64,000 nt of DNA from Phragmites australis (GCF_958298935.1 NC_084922.1:16432501-16496500); one strand, 5' to 3'. Positions 46,501 to 58,020 are shown, numbered from the stretch's first letter. Notes: generated by a model not told the origin, from the letters alone. A program made the numbers and translations.

Positions 46501-49500
46501 TTATTCAGCCCTCAAATTCAATATTTCCTTAGCAGTTCTCCTTCGGAAGTAACGCATATGTTTCTACAAAAGATAACCAATTTCTAACATTGAGTTAATC
46601 TGGCATATAAAAGACATATGATCTTGTTTAAACTTCTTCATAATACAGCATATTGCTTGGTGGCAAACACAAGAGACAATTTAGTACCTGGCCAAAAGTA
46701 AGATCCATATCTCTGCTGTAGAAGTCTACGTATTTGAGCATGAACATGCCACAATCCCATCTAGAGTGGCAGAGGACTCAGTTAGTACATTAGGCAAACT
46801 TTACAACATGAATGAAACTTTACAACATGTAAGAACCTATCATACACTTTGTTAGACATTGATGAATAACCCCTTTAAAGGAAATTCAGTATCTGCACAT
46901 CCCCTATTACACAAGACCAAGTACAGCAAAGAAAATGAGAGCCATGGTAGAAAACAAAGAAGAGAACATACGCGTTCTCCTGCAAAGGAAGGTTTTTGAC
47001 TCCTTCCTGTTTCCACGAAAGTGCATCCATCTGTTGGCCACTTTTGTCTTTCACCTCATCTACAATATACCTGGCCTGGTACAGATGGAGAAAACATTAG
47101 AATCACAAAATACTAAAAAAATGCAAGCAAATAATGAAAACAACACACTGAATGAAACAATGCTATGTGGCTTTTCCACGTGTACACGTGGGACATGTAC
47201 TACCGTCGGTTCATTACCAACATCTTTGCCTCGAGATTGATGTGAAGTTTCAAAATTCAAATCACCATCCCATCTAATAATAGCAAAGACATTTGCGCAA
47301 CCTTGAGGCCTTTCAGCGTTTATCATTGTTAATCATAAAAATTCAGAAGATATCACTTACTAAGACTCTCAGGACCTTCATGTCCATGCTGCCAAGTGAA
47401 TCCAGATATTGAAACTTCTTGTCCCTTATGTTTATGACCGCTAAACACCAGTGGACTTCCTTGTGTATGGGAACAAAAATCTAGATGGATATAACAAGTT
47501 TTCGGTTAGATGCATGGTAAAATCCGAGGATCTAAACCTGAAAAGAAACCAAAAGGCCTTTACCTTGTCACACTCAATTAGACTGTATCCTAACTTCTTT
47601 TTTGTTGTCCATTTTTTAACGGCTTTGTAATTGTATCCACCGGTAATCAGCTGATGAACAGCAACAAGAGAAATTATTGGTTCACTAATCTGTATAATAA
47701 TATCATAACCAAATCTAGCAATGCATAAAATAAAATAATTGATACTATTGTAGAGTCACTAAGAATGAAACAGTATTAGACTCAACTTTACAGCTTAAGT
47801 AGCATGCTTGCCGTAAAAAAGGTTAAATAACATGCACTAAACTACCAATTTCTAATAATGACATGAACACACGAATCAAAGTTCTAGAATGGTGGTACAG
47901 CATAAAGGCACTGTTGTGGACTCTTTCTGGGCAAAGACATACTCCTGAGTCCCAACGTGGAACCCCACAAGGGATATAGGGAGAATTGCGGCAGCGAGCC
48001 AGGGGGAGCATTAGTTATCTTAAATACATACTCCAGAGCTGTTTGACCATATTTTCCTATCTTAGTAGAAGGAAGTTGCATTAGTTAGCCTATTTCAGGA
48101 TTTAGCAGTTCATGCATATGCTAATTGCCTTCAAATGCACATCGGAGGATTAGTTTCCATCTTGTTACAAGTCATAGAAAGAGAATGCTGGTTTCTCAGG
48201 AGATCAACGAGAAATCAACAGATACTGCCCAAAGTATCGGCACTTTACAGCCTGGTGCGCAGCGGCCAGGGACGAGCCCTGGCATGCACCTGAGTGTAAG
48301 CCTCTTGCCCCCACCTCCCCTCTACCCTACCTCCCCATGTTATCCTATTTGTTCCCATCCAGAAACACATTCCCTCCGCCCACCTCTATCTTTCAACCGA
48401 GCACATAGCAGACACTAAATAGATGAACACAATCAAGATTCAAGCGGAAGCTATCTGATCAAGTAATGATCATAACAAGGTACAACAAGTTCCAAAGCAT
48501 AAGATATAGTAACAGACCCTCTTGTAGAAAAAGGTGTTGAAGAAGTGGCATTTTAAGAACTTATTAGGTTCTCTTAGTTCCCTCTCTTTTAGCAGATCAA
48601 GATACAAATTTATAACCTGAAAGTAATCAGGAAAGTTAAAATATTTCAAGCATCATATACCAATATTATATATATCCTGATTCCTGAACCCCAGAAAGAG
48701 CAAAAATATAGTAGAGCAACAAAATACCTCATCATTTAGCCACTGTTTGTCATTCAAGCACTGTAAGATCTGTCTTGTTATCACAATATTTGAAGCTTCA
48801 TGTACTGCTAATCTCTCACATCTGCGAAAAAGGGCTCTTTTAGGTACTGCTAATTAAGCTAGGCATTTGCATTTGTGCAAGATATGTGACCACTGTGTCC
48901 TATCAAGAGTTGACAAGAAGCAAAACCTGTTCCGACCATGAAGGGCATGACGAACGCTGTCTTCATCCCCATCCGTAAGAGGAGTAAAAGGTTCAGGAAC
49001 CTCCTGAAAGGAGTGAGGATACTGGATGACCTTGATGAATAATATGTTCTATTGTTCAATGCTAAATATATTCCCTCGTTTGCTTTAGCTTTAAGTGCAA
49101 TTCAGTCTAAAGGAATAACAACATGATAGTGAAATTACAAAATCACAGGTTAATATGCCAAATGCTAAAAAAGAAATGCTTGGACGATAAAAATAAAATA
49201 AAAATATGTAACATGCTAGTAACGAAGAACCAATCTTTTACACCCTTCATATAGAAGGTTTAATACATACTTAATCGATCATATACATACAAAGATAAAA
49301 TGCTTTAAATCCCTTACTCCCCCCTCCCTCCTTTTCCCTCCAAATTAATTCACTAGTAATGAACAAGTCTTCAAATTAAGGTTAGAGAAACTAATCAGCT
49401 GAAGACCGCAGCAATGAACAAGTTATGATATATCCTCACAGTAGTACATCTAGTGTAGTACGATTATACACAAGTCAGTAATATCAATATTATCCATACA

Positions 49501-50656
49501 TGAGAGGGAAATGAACCAAAGCTAGTTCCTCTACCACTCCTCTTGTTCCGAAAAAGCTACTTTCTCAAAATAAAGATGCATTTGTTGGAGAAATTCAATT
49601 CAGTGTCATATGTGCAAAGATGAAGAAAGTCACTTTTCCTTTGGCTTCACTAGAACCAACTTCTTTCACAGAAACTCAAACCCAAACCCGGCCCCACAAA
49701 TATCCCATGTTTGGTTCAGCATAACACTGAGTGAACAAGAATATTAACAAAATAACAACATTCTAAGCAATGCTCAAGTATTGACAAGTGTTATGGTGTT
49801 TCATGAGCATTTTGGGTATACGGATATGGTCTGAATTGTAGGTCTTTAGAATAAAAAACACATACATTTCACCTTCCAGTCTGTAAATCGGAAACAAGCA
49901 AAAGAATACCCAAGGAAACTGTACCTCCTTCTTTGGCATGACCCGCGGGAGGACCTCTGCGAGCCGCTCAAGGCCAAGGCGGCCCTCCTCGGCGAGGCGC
50001 ACCTCGAACTCGAGCGTCCTGAGCCTGGCGTCTCTCTTCCGGCTGGACGCCTCGTACAGCTCCCTGTACACCGGAACCCTCCTCACCAACACGCTACCTC
50101 TCACCACCTCCTCCTCCTCGCCTTGTTGCGCTTCCTCACCCTTCCTCTCATCCCCATCCTCCTCAACGGCGACCACCTCGACTGGCGCCGTCTCCGCCTC
50201 CCTCGCCACATCGGTGGTAGAGGCGGGAGTGGGCGGCGCGGGGTGGGAGACGCTGTTGACGAGCTCGACGTACTGCTCGAGACCGAGAGGCCGGGGCGGT
50301 GGCGGCAGCCGCGAGGCGGCGTGGGGCCGGGCGGGGCCTAGGCGGAAGGCACGGATGACGCGCTGCGGCCCGTGGATCGGTCGCCGGAGCGGGGGCGGCG
50401 GCGGGAGGCGGCGCCGGTGCGGGAGCGGGGCGGAGGCGGCGGTAGAGGACGAGGGGCCTGGCGCGGAGGAGGTGGCGGCGGCGAAGTGGGAGGGAGGCGG
50501 ACTTGGCGGGATGGTGGATGTGGGGAGGAGGGAGGGGAGGGGCGCGAGCTTGGGCCTCTTGGATGGAGGGGGAGGGGAAGGGGAAGGCGGAGGGAAGGAG
50601 GGGAGGAGATGGTGGTCGGCGGAGAGGCGCTTCCGGCTGTCGGTGAGGGCGCCCAT
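46501..50656 (-). CDS. ESD4: ESD4/ULP1-like SUMO-specific cysteine protease (nine exons)
   Basis: Exons on the minus strand: 50656-49925, 49003-48927, 48821-48728, 48616-48518, 47650-47564, 47480-47361, 47075-46972, 46760-46688, 46563-46501. All introns are GT-AG and phases join exactly, giving 482 residues. The Pro/Ser-rich N-terminal part (about 1-135) has a basic KRPKLAP nuclear-signal-like motif. Residues 200-245 carry the conserved YRELYEASSRKRDARLRTLE and EFEVRLAEEGRLGLERLAEV text. The C48 protease domain (about 275-482) has CLNDKQWLNDE, then His373 in KEVHWCLAVI, Asp390 in QYLDSLGSMD, Gln435 in LPLQEN and Cys441 in WDCGMFMLKY. The enzyme would mature SUMO precursors and remove SUMO from proteins; ESD4 itself acts at the nuclear rim. 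Length matches the family. The only oddity is Ala438 where QENGWDCG is usual. Within the small plant ULP1 group (ESD4, ELS1, ELS2), paralog identity is uncertain. Confidence 0.96.
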
Positions 50657-50981
50657 CGCCGCCGCCGGTGGAAACCCTAGCTACCCAGGATTCTGTTTCG
50701 TCTTACCCCGCCAGCGGCTGGTTCGCGGGTGCTTCGGGCGGCGGAGCGCGAGAGTCGTATTTCGAGGAAAAACGGGGGACCGTTTGTTCCTGAGAAAATT
50801 CTTTAGTTACCATCGAAAGATAAGATCATGATCTATTTGGTACGAAAAATTCTTTAATTTTTCGTCCTTTACCCGCTATTGCCGTTATGTTCGTCAGCAA
50901 CCGTCCTGTTTGCCATCTGTAATTTTTTAATAATAACATCGTTGCCTTTGCTCTTGCGTGGCCCCAACTTATCTACCCGTA
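50657..50981 (-). promoter_or_regulatory. 5' UTR and residual promoter of the SUMO protease gene
   Basis: Only 325 bases separate the ATG from the LTR of the Tat-like element. The first 100 are GC-rich and resemble a 5' UTR. The rest is AT-rich and holds no obvious TATA box at a clear distance. Core promoter elements are probably here, but more distal ones would now lie beyond 57667. Confidence 0.45.
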
Positions 50982-51882
50982 TGTTGGTAGAAAATAGATC
51001 AGTCTGAAAATGATGGTTAAAGATCATTTTTTTGGTTCTTTTAGAGTTTTATCACCGGATCCTCTGTTAAAGACTTGACCTCTGATGTTATTAGATCCCT
51101 TCACAGTACCCCTTCGTACCTACGAAGCATTTCCTTACTCCGTCGGCTCAACCTCCCGAAGCCTCTCAAAACACGATCTCCCGAAGCCCTGGTCCTCTGA
51201 GGTCCCGCTTCTCAAAGCCTTCATTTTCCGGTTCTATGCCTCCCGAGGCTCCCGCCTCGGGCTGATCAAGCCGCCTTCCCGAAGGCAGTAGGGTGAGTCA
51301 ACAGACCTTAGAAAAGATCTGCCGGAAGGGGGGCACCGATTGTGCTTTGCCTGTAAGAAAGTGACCAGCATTAAAGGTCTAGGCTAATGGACGCTACTCT
51401 GACACCTCGGCGTGATCAAGGCTATCCTGACACCCCTAACAATGCGGTGCCGAGCCATAATCAGCGATCGGCTCGCCCCCTTCAGGGGGTAGGCACTATA
51501 ATAATTATCACGGTGGATATTTATCTTCCGATAGGGTAGAAGATAGTTATCCGGGATAAGGTCCAGTAATTTGGTCAGATCCCGGATATTTGTATATTAT
51601 GATAACTTGTACGCCAAGCTATGCACGACCCTATAAACAGGAGGCCATGGTCCTCTAGAAAAAAGGGGACACAGCGGGAGAGAACGGGCAAAACAAAAAA
51701 AGATACAAAGGTGAAAGCACACCAAGTCACGCTGAGATACTCCTTCTAGAGTGATACATTTTTCTACCATCAATATATTCGTGGTGCTCCTTCCACTCAA
51801 ACTGCGTCTCCAAGTTTGAGTCTCCTCCTTAAAAGAAACTCTCGCTGTACTTGCTGGGGCAAGACGAACTCTTGCTCCAACA
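50982..51882 (+). mobile_element. 5' LTR of the Tat-like element
   Basis: TGTTGG...CCAACA, 901 bp, with CCTATAAACAGG (about 51630) as the likely promoter and CTTGCTCCAACA at the end. The U3 segment at roughly 51075-51618 has no counterpart in the 3' LTR. Confidence 0.82.
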
Positions 51883-53384
51883 GCGCCGTCCGTGGGGACT
51901 CGAACACAGAAGTGCTAAGAGAGGTAGGAAGCCACCAAAAAAACATCAGAGGGTTAGCTAAAACCGTCATACCCACCGTTGCAAGTATGCAACTATATGC
52001 ATGGCTGCCTCAGCCATACGCATCGTATGCATGCTCTAGCCTCACTGCCATGTGGGACGGCGTTCCTCCGACCTTAGCCAAATCAGAACTCTGTATCGGT
52101 ATAGGAACTCCAGACGACGCGGAGGCCTTCCAGCCTCTACATGATGAAGACCTCACTGCCTCAGGAGAGGATGCGGCCAAAGCCACGGTCAAGCAGGTCG
52201 CCTTCCAATGGTTCTGGGCAGTCCAACTCAGGAGTGCTCCCACCTGAACTTGGTCCCCAGGTATCCCCTTCGACCACACCTGGGATGCCCCGAGCGAGCC
52301 AACATCTTCAGAAAGTCCGTCCACTCAACACCCTCCTTAGGCCCCTCAGGCGAAAAAGGGTTCCAAGGAAACGGAGGGCTCCGGGGTGCGAAAACCCCAC
52401 CAGCGTCTCCACACCGCCCTTGCAACTCCAATAGCACGCAGGGAACCCCTAGCCCACCTCGTCCGGAGAGGCATAGTCAAAACCACTTCGGCCCCAAAGG
52501 CTGGTGCACCGGGCAGCCTCGATAGTCTCCCAAGGGGGAAGCAGACCTGAGGGAAACCATAGGCTCCGGGACACACCGCCTGGCAACAACCCCAATGACA
52601 ACTCTAAGCTTCGGCGTCCCTAGAGGCACACAGGTGCATCCTACACGGACCATGGCACTGCCACAATACCAATGACTACCACACCCTTATGACCTTCCGG
52701 GAGGAATACCTCGGAAGGCACGCAGAATACATGACCGCAGAAAGAGTGGGCGAAGGACAACGCAGGGTCCGGAGGCCTGGGGCCAACTCCCAGGCAAATC
52801 CCCTACCCCTCAACCCTGCACCGTCAGTACCCCCTACCGACGGTACCACAACCAGCAACAAGAACTGAGTCACGGACACGCCGATGGCCAGGCTCTGGAC
52901 GGAGTACCTCTGGAGCTGGGCAACAACTTAGGGCCGAGGGGGTCGCGGACCACCTCTCTCGACTAACCTTCAACTACGCCTCCAACATGCCGTCGCCGGG
53001 CCGAGCAACGGCTTAGGGCCAGGGGGGCAAGCACCGCCTCTCCCAGCCTAACCATAGGCTTCGAGGCCACCAAACCTTGCAATAGAAGCCTTATTCCTAC
53101 AAAGGTATGGCCACTATTAACCACCAAGTAGTTTACCTACTAATCCGTCTTTCATACAACCGAGTTAGAGTCTGTTGGAGGCCTTCAACCTTACTGCTAG
53201 AAGTCTTTTTTCAATAGATAGCCACTAGGTAGAAGCAGTAGAACTTAAGTTACATTCTCACTTAGCATGAACAATTATATAACCTAGCTATGTTTTATAC
53301 TACAACTAGCTTCTTATCGCCAATAGTAGACTGCAAAACTTAGATAGTATAACCATGCAAAATCTCTACACTCCCACAGACGCA
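51883..53384 (+). other. Interior of the Tat-like element, left part
   Basis: GC-rich, Pro/Arg-biased frames are open here and there (for example 51816-52247 and 52208-52525), but none resembles a retroviral domain. Segments such as GGGCAACAACTTAGGGCCGAG (about 52917) recur near 53010 and 55650. Confidence 0.45.
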
Positions 53385-54500
53385 TCGTGCCTAGGTCGCC
53401 TGGGGGGCGGGTCTGCCCAGGTTTCCTAGAAGGCATTGTGCGGTCTCGGAAGTGTAGTTGCCACGTATCAAGGGATTTCCTTGATAGACCGTGTTGCGGC
53501 GCCACCCGTAGGACATCTTCTGGTGGCGTGACAAGCCCACGTACCGTGGACGTAGCATGCTTAGGTCAACTGGAAGGCAAGACTGCCTAGATTTCCTGGA
53601 AGGCATTGCGTAGTCTCGATAGACAGTGAGGCCCACACACCACGGGCGCCGCTTATTCCTAAGTCACCTGCAAGATAGATTATGCCTATGGTGCCCTGGA
53701 AGGCATTTGCATAGCCTCGGGTGTTGAAGCCACGCCCCAGGGATGTCCCCGATAGTGGAGTTGCATGCTCCAAGGAATGCTGTCATAAGAAATCCTCGTT
53801 GCACGACATGTCTACAAACCATGGGCGTAGCATGCCTAGGTCACCTAGAAGGCAAGACTGCCTAGGTTTCCTGGAAGGCATTGTGTAGCCTCGATAGTGT
53901 GTAGATGCCAGTTATCAAGAGACTTCCTTAGTAATATAGTTGCGGCGCCCCCGGGGGATTTCTCCGGAGGCGTGACAAGCCCGCACACCAGTAAGCATCG
54001 CTTGTCTAAACCCAAGGTCACCTGAAAAGGTTTCCTGGAGGGTAGACTTTGCCCTGGTAGGAAGTGGAGCTCACACACCGCGGGCATAGCATACCTAGGT
54101 CACCTAGAAGGCAAGACTGCCTAGGTTTCCTGGAAGGTATTGTGTAGCCTCGATAGTGTGTGGATGCCGCATATCAGGGGGCTGCCCTGATGTGAGGATG
54201 TGGTGCTCTAAGGAATGCTGTCGCAAGGAATCCTCTATGCACGACATGCTTATATACCGCGAGCGCTGCTTATGCCTAGGTCACCTACAAGACAGATTAT
54301 GCCCAGAGTGCCCTGGAAGGCATTACATAGCTTCTATCATATAAATGCCACACGCCAGGGCACATCCTTGGGGGACAGTGTTGCACTCCGGACGTTTGCT
54401 TGGGAGCATGAGAAGCCTACACACCGCAGGTATAGCATGCCTAGGTCACCTGGAAGGTATGACTAACTAGGTTTCCTGTAAGGTATTGCGTAGCTCCGAT
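53385..54500. repeat. Degenerate long-period repeat array in the Tat-like element
   Basis: The phrase TAGGTCACCTxGAAGGCAAG, followed by CTAGGTTTCCTGGAAGGCAT and a GTAGCCTCGAT segment, recurs at about 53396, 53566, 53841, 54100 and 54443. A variant (CAAGATAGATTATGCC) is at 53670 and 54285. Spacing is irregular (about 100-340 bases). It explains the many short overlapping frames here. Confidence 0.75.
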
Positions 54501-54535
54501 ATTGTGTAGGACCTTCGGCATTAATACATACCAAG

Positions 54536-55236
54536 GAGTCTCACAAAAACCCTCGGCAAAAACGAAGAGTCTTACAAAAACCTCCGACGAAAACAGAGAG
54601 TCTTACAAAAAACCTTCGACAAAAACAGAGAATCCTACAAAAGCCTCCGACAAAAACAGAGAGTCCTACAAAAGCCTCCAATAAAAATGGAGTCTTACAA
54701 AAGCCTACGACAAAAATGAAGAGTCTCACAAAATCCTCCTGCAAAAATGGAGAGTCTCACAAAAACCTCCGACAAAAATGGAGAGTCTTACAAAAACCTC
54801 CGAATGGAGAGTCTTACAAAAACCTCCGGTAAAAATGGAGAGTCTTACAAAAACCTCCGGCAAAAACGGAGAGTCTCACAAAAACCTCCAACAAAAACAG
54901 AGAGTCTTACAAAAACCTCCGATAAAAACGGAGAGTCTCGCAAAAAACTCCGACAAAAACGGAGAGTCTTACAAAAGCCTCCGACAAAAACGGAGAGTCT
55001 TACAAAAACCTCCAGCAAAAACAGAAAGCCTTACAAAAACCTCCGACAAAAACGGAGAATCTTACAAAAACATCCGGCAAAAATGGAGAGCTCTGCTAAA
55101 CCTCTGGTAAAAACAGAGAGCTTTACCAAACCGCCAGCAAAAACGGAGGGCTTTACTAAACCTCCGCACAACGGAGGGCCTTACGAAACCTCCGGCAAAA
55201 CAGAGAGACTTCCAAAAACCCCCGCGATGGAGATGT
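54536..55236. repeat. About 22 tandem copies of a 31-bp unit
   Basis: The unit GGAGAGTCTTACAAAAACCT plus CCGACAAAAAC repeats with a 31-bp period (for example 54961 and 54992), with occasional indels. Since 31 is not a multiple of three, a 174-codon frame cycles through all three phases of the unit; its Lys/Thr/Ser-rich product is repeat-derived. Confidence 0.93.
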
Positions 55237-56355
55237 TTCTTCGGAAACTCCGCCGAGCGAAAAGGTTCTAAAAGGACCTAACGGGAAAAGTACCCCGGCT
55301 TCTTGAAGGCTAATGCCTTCATGCCGAAGGGATACGAAACCCGCTGACCTCCAAAGAGCACCACGCACAGATCCAAGGGGTATAAGGATCCCCCTCCCTA
55401 CAGGGAAAGGTATGACCCGTGCAACTCAAACACATATGGTAAAAGGTAAAATCATTACCCCGCCATCTCCTTTAAAAACACTTTTCATATATCATTTTAT
55501 GAGTGTTATACTAACATTTAATAAAAACCCACGCTTTGTGATACGGAAAAATATTGTGGAACCCTCGACTATCCATTGCAGAAACTGCAATTCATGGTAG
55601 CGTTGCCTCATCACCAGGCTCCAGACAGAATCCCTCCAGAGTCGGGCAGCGGCTAAGGGCCGGGGAGGGTCGTGGACAACCTCTCTTGCTTAGTCTTCAG
55701 CTGCGCCTCTGACACATCATCACCTTTAGCCTGGAAAGTCGCTAAGGAACCCGAAGGGTCAAGGACCACCTCCGGAGCTCGTCTCCAAAGGTTCCAGAGG
55801 GATTTCGCCGAGTCGAAAATTTGGAACAAATTAGGAAGGAGGCACTACTAGTCCCAGGCCTGAGGAGTACACACTAACCCGGGATGACAAGGTCGCCACT
55901 GCTCCACCTGGTTCTCCTTAGTTACCCTACGTATCCATCACCACCAAATTCTCGAGGCCACCTCTCCCCCAGAAGAAATGAAATCCACAATGATCTATAT
56001 GAAGGCTCGGTGCCTCGGTCATTAGAAAACTAGCCATCACCTTCGAAAGGGACGAAGAAGCACGGTTTGGAGGCACGAAAGCACGCACGCATGTGGTCAC
56101 CCGTTCGAAAGATCACCTCGCATTCCGATACGCAAGGAGACACGACCGTTCCCGAAGGTCCATGTTATATTATTAAACAACTAGTACATCCAGAGGATAT
56201 AAACTAAAGCAACAATATAGAAATTGCCAGGAAAGAAGATAGATCCCTACGGAGCAAAACAGGGCGAGAAAGAGTACAAGGTGACTAAGTTCAGCCGTGA
56301 CATGGATATATCACGACGTCACCAAGTATGCCATCCCGGTGACCGCCTCCAACTC
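55237..56355 (+). other. Interior of the Tat-like element, right part
   Basis: No coding domain is recognised. GC-rich segments at 55620-55800 repeat phrases found near 52880-53050 (GGCAGCGGCTAAGGGCCGGG type). An AT-rich insert-like stretch spans 55430-55590. Confidence 0.4.
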
Positions 56356-56796
56356 CTACATGTTCCGGTAGAGGCCACACATGGGACGGCGTATGCGCCT
56401 CATCTGCAGCCTGCCGCTGCGGAAGCCAATACAGTAGCTGGCTCCCAAGCTGTCAAAGGACGTTGAGGAGTCCGAGGAGGTCACTGACGGGGCCTTCTCC
56501 ATCGCCTTCCCGATCTCCTCCTGCTTCGCCGTCGGGCCCACAGATGCCAGCTCATTCTCCCTTCGCAGGAGATCCCAATCGATCTCCTCATCGTCATCGG
56601 AGATATCGATGATCTCGAAAGGCACGCCCTCCCCGGCCAAAGGTTGGGCTGGAGCGGCGGGAAACCGCCTCCCCTGCAGAGATGGAAGCGGCGTCGCCAC
56701 CAGCGCCTCTACCGGCGACCAAAACGGTCCAGCTCCCGAAGAAGCCATCGAGATCATCGGCATCTCTGAAGAGGATAAGGAGGAAGACGATGCCAT
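56356..56796 (-). CDS. Antisense ORF of the Tat-like element with an acidic SIM-like motif
   Basis: From ATG 56796 (MASSSSLSSSEMPMISMASS) the minus-strand frame is open for 146 codons to a stop at 56358-56356; upstream the frame stays open to 56937. The product has a Ser-rich start and the motif EIIDISDDDEEIDWDLL, an Ile-rich core followed by acidic residues. A TATAAA box (56865-56860) lies about 64 bases upstream on the same strand, in line with an independent antisense promoter. Short antisense ORFs with IIDISSD-type text are known to me from grass Tat/RIRE2-like elements, where their role is unclear. It is intact while no other coding region of this element is recognisable. A passive open frame in GC-rich DNA remains possible. 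Confidence 0.55.
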   Translation of the reverse strand: MASSSSLSSSEMPMISMASSGAGPFWSPVEALVATPLPSLQGRRFPAAPAQPLAGEGVPFEIIDISDDDEEIDWDLLRRENELASVGPTAKQEEIGKAMEKAPSVTSSDSSTSFDSLGASYCIGFRSGRLQMRRIRRPMCGLYRNM

Positions 56797-56859
56797 ACTC
56801 AAGTCAAGGTTAACTGCTTGCTCGTGAGGCTGTGGAGACTCCAACCAGGTAACCCCGGC

Positions 56860-56865
56860 TTTATA
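56860..56865 (-). promoter_or_regulatory. Candidate antisense TATA box
   Basis: The minus strand reads CCGAGTATAAAGCCGG, 64 bases before the antisense ORF start. Confidence 0.4.
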
Positions 56866-57307
56866 CTCGGGCCACGCAGCCACGTAGGTCTGGAAGATGA
56901 AGTGGGATGAACATCGTTGTGTCCTCTCATTAAACACCTAGGGGGCCGTGGCCATATTCGGGTTCCCTCCAACACGTGGCAGCGCTCCATGATGAATGCC
57001 TCGTTTTCTAGCGCGGACGTCCCATCACATTAATAACCCAAACCCCTTTCGGCGCGTGAAAGGTCGTGGGCACAAGACCCTAAACGACCCCCCGCATTAT
57101 CCAGCCAAAACGCGGTAGTGGCACGTCTTGTCCCCCCAAGTGAACGCGTGGGATTCTCCAAACCCACACATAACCTCTACCCTAGCGACTTCAAAGGACA
57201 AAGAATTGCCATCAGGCATCCTTGATACTATACCAGGCTGGGGTTGATTTTTCCTCTGCATCCTCTCCCCCCTCTGAAACATCGGGGCCTGAGAACAAGG
57301 GGGTACT

Positions 57308-57667
57308 TTTGGGGGGGAAATAGACCAACCTAAGGATAATGGTTAAAGATCACCCTCCGGGTCCCTCCGGAGCCTTGATCTCCGGACCCTCTGTTAAGAG
57401 CTACGCACAACCCTATAAATAGGAGGCCATGGTCCTCTAGAAAAACGGGGACACAGCGGGAGAGAACGGGCAAAACAACAAAAAAAGATACAAAGGTGAA
57501 AGCACACCAAGTCACGCTGAAATACTCCTTCCAGAGTGATACATTTTTCTACCATCAATATATTCGTGGTGTTCCTTCCTCTCAAACTTCGTCTCCAAGC
57601 TTGAGTCTCCTCCTTAGAAGAAACTCTCGCCGTACTTGCTGGGGCTAGACGAACTCTTGCTCCAACA
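57308..57667 (+). mobile_element. 3' LTR of the Tat-like element, internally deleted
   Basis: Only 360 bp against 901 bp for the 5' LTR. After CCGGACCCTCTGTTAAGAG it jumps to CTACGCACAACCCTATAAAT, missing about 540 bp. The end CTTGCTCCAACA is kept. Confidence 0.8.
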
Positions 57668-58020
57668 CCATGTGTCTCTAACTTCACCCCATTCTTAGCT
57701 TGCTGCTCCTTCATCCTTACCGCAAACCCTAGATCAGTGACCTTAGCAGCACCGCGGTGCAGGTGCGAAGCGAGGAGGAGCACATGCGGAGGGAGTTTGT
57801 GTGGCTCGAACGTGCCCTGGCTCGATCTCGGGGCGGCAAAGGGTCTCAATGCGGAGCCGCAGAGGCATTTGACGTGGGCCAACGGAGGGGCTTAGCAGAT
57901 GAAGGGGATGGCGGCTTTGGTGTGAAGCCCTCATCCTGCATGGCTCCCTGACGGGTAAGTTTTCGCTCCTCCTTATCCACTATTTTATGAATGTTGTGCT
58001 AAGGCATTAGGTCGCATGTT
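57668..58020. other. GC-rich flank, no recognised gene
   Basis: Short frames are open on both strands (for example plus 57757-57951) without recognisable similarity. CTGACGGGTAAGTTTTCG near 57950 looks like a splice donor, so this may be a 5' exon of the MULE fragment that follows. Confidence 0.35.

Larger units (their letters stand above)
50982..57667 (+). mobile_element. Non-autonomous Tat-like LTR retrotransposon
   Basis: LTRs at 50982-51882 and 57308-57667 share most of their sequence (CTATAAA(C/T)AGGAGGCCATGG, CACACCAAGTCACGCTGA, CTTGCTGGGGC) and end in CCAACA. The 5' LTR is followed by GCGCCGTCCGTGGGGACTCG, resembling the tRNA-Asp-type primer site of Tat/Athila elements. AAGGGGGTACT precedes the 3' LTR. 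No gag, protease, RT or integrase is recognisable in the 5.4-kb interior, which holds tandem arrays and a minus-strand ORF, as in non-autonomous derivatives. Flanks CCGTA and CCATG do not match, so the target duplication has decayed or one end was altered. Confidence 0.82.

Noticed and set aside
49938..50831. A 297-codon plus-strand frame opposite exon 1 of the SUMO protease
   Set aside because: It is the shadow of a GC-rich, low-complexity exon. The minus-strand reading has conserved family text, splice sites and a complete downstream gene.
51816..52525. Gag of the Tat-like element
   Set aside because: The position right after the PBS fits, but the Pro/Arg-rich frames show no gag text and shift frame repeatedly. 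I left it as uncoded interior.
54747..55271. A 174-codon Lys/Thr/Ser-rich protein
   Set aside because: It is a translation of the 31-bp array that cycles frames; no non-repetitive coding sequence flanks it.
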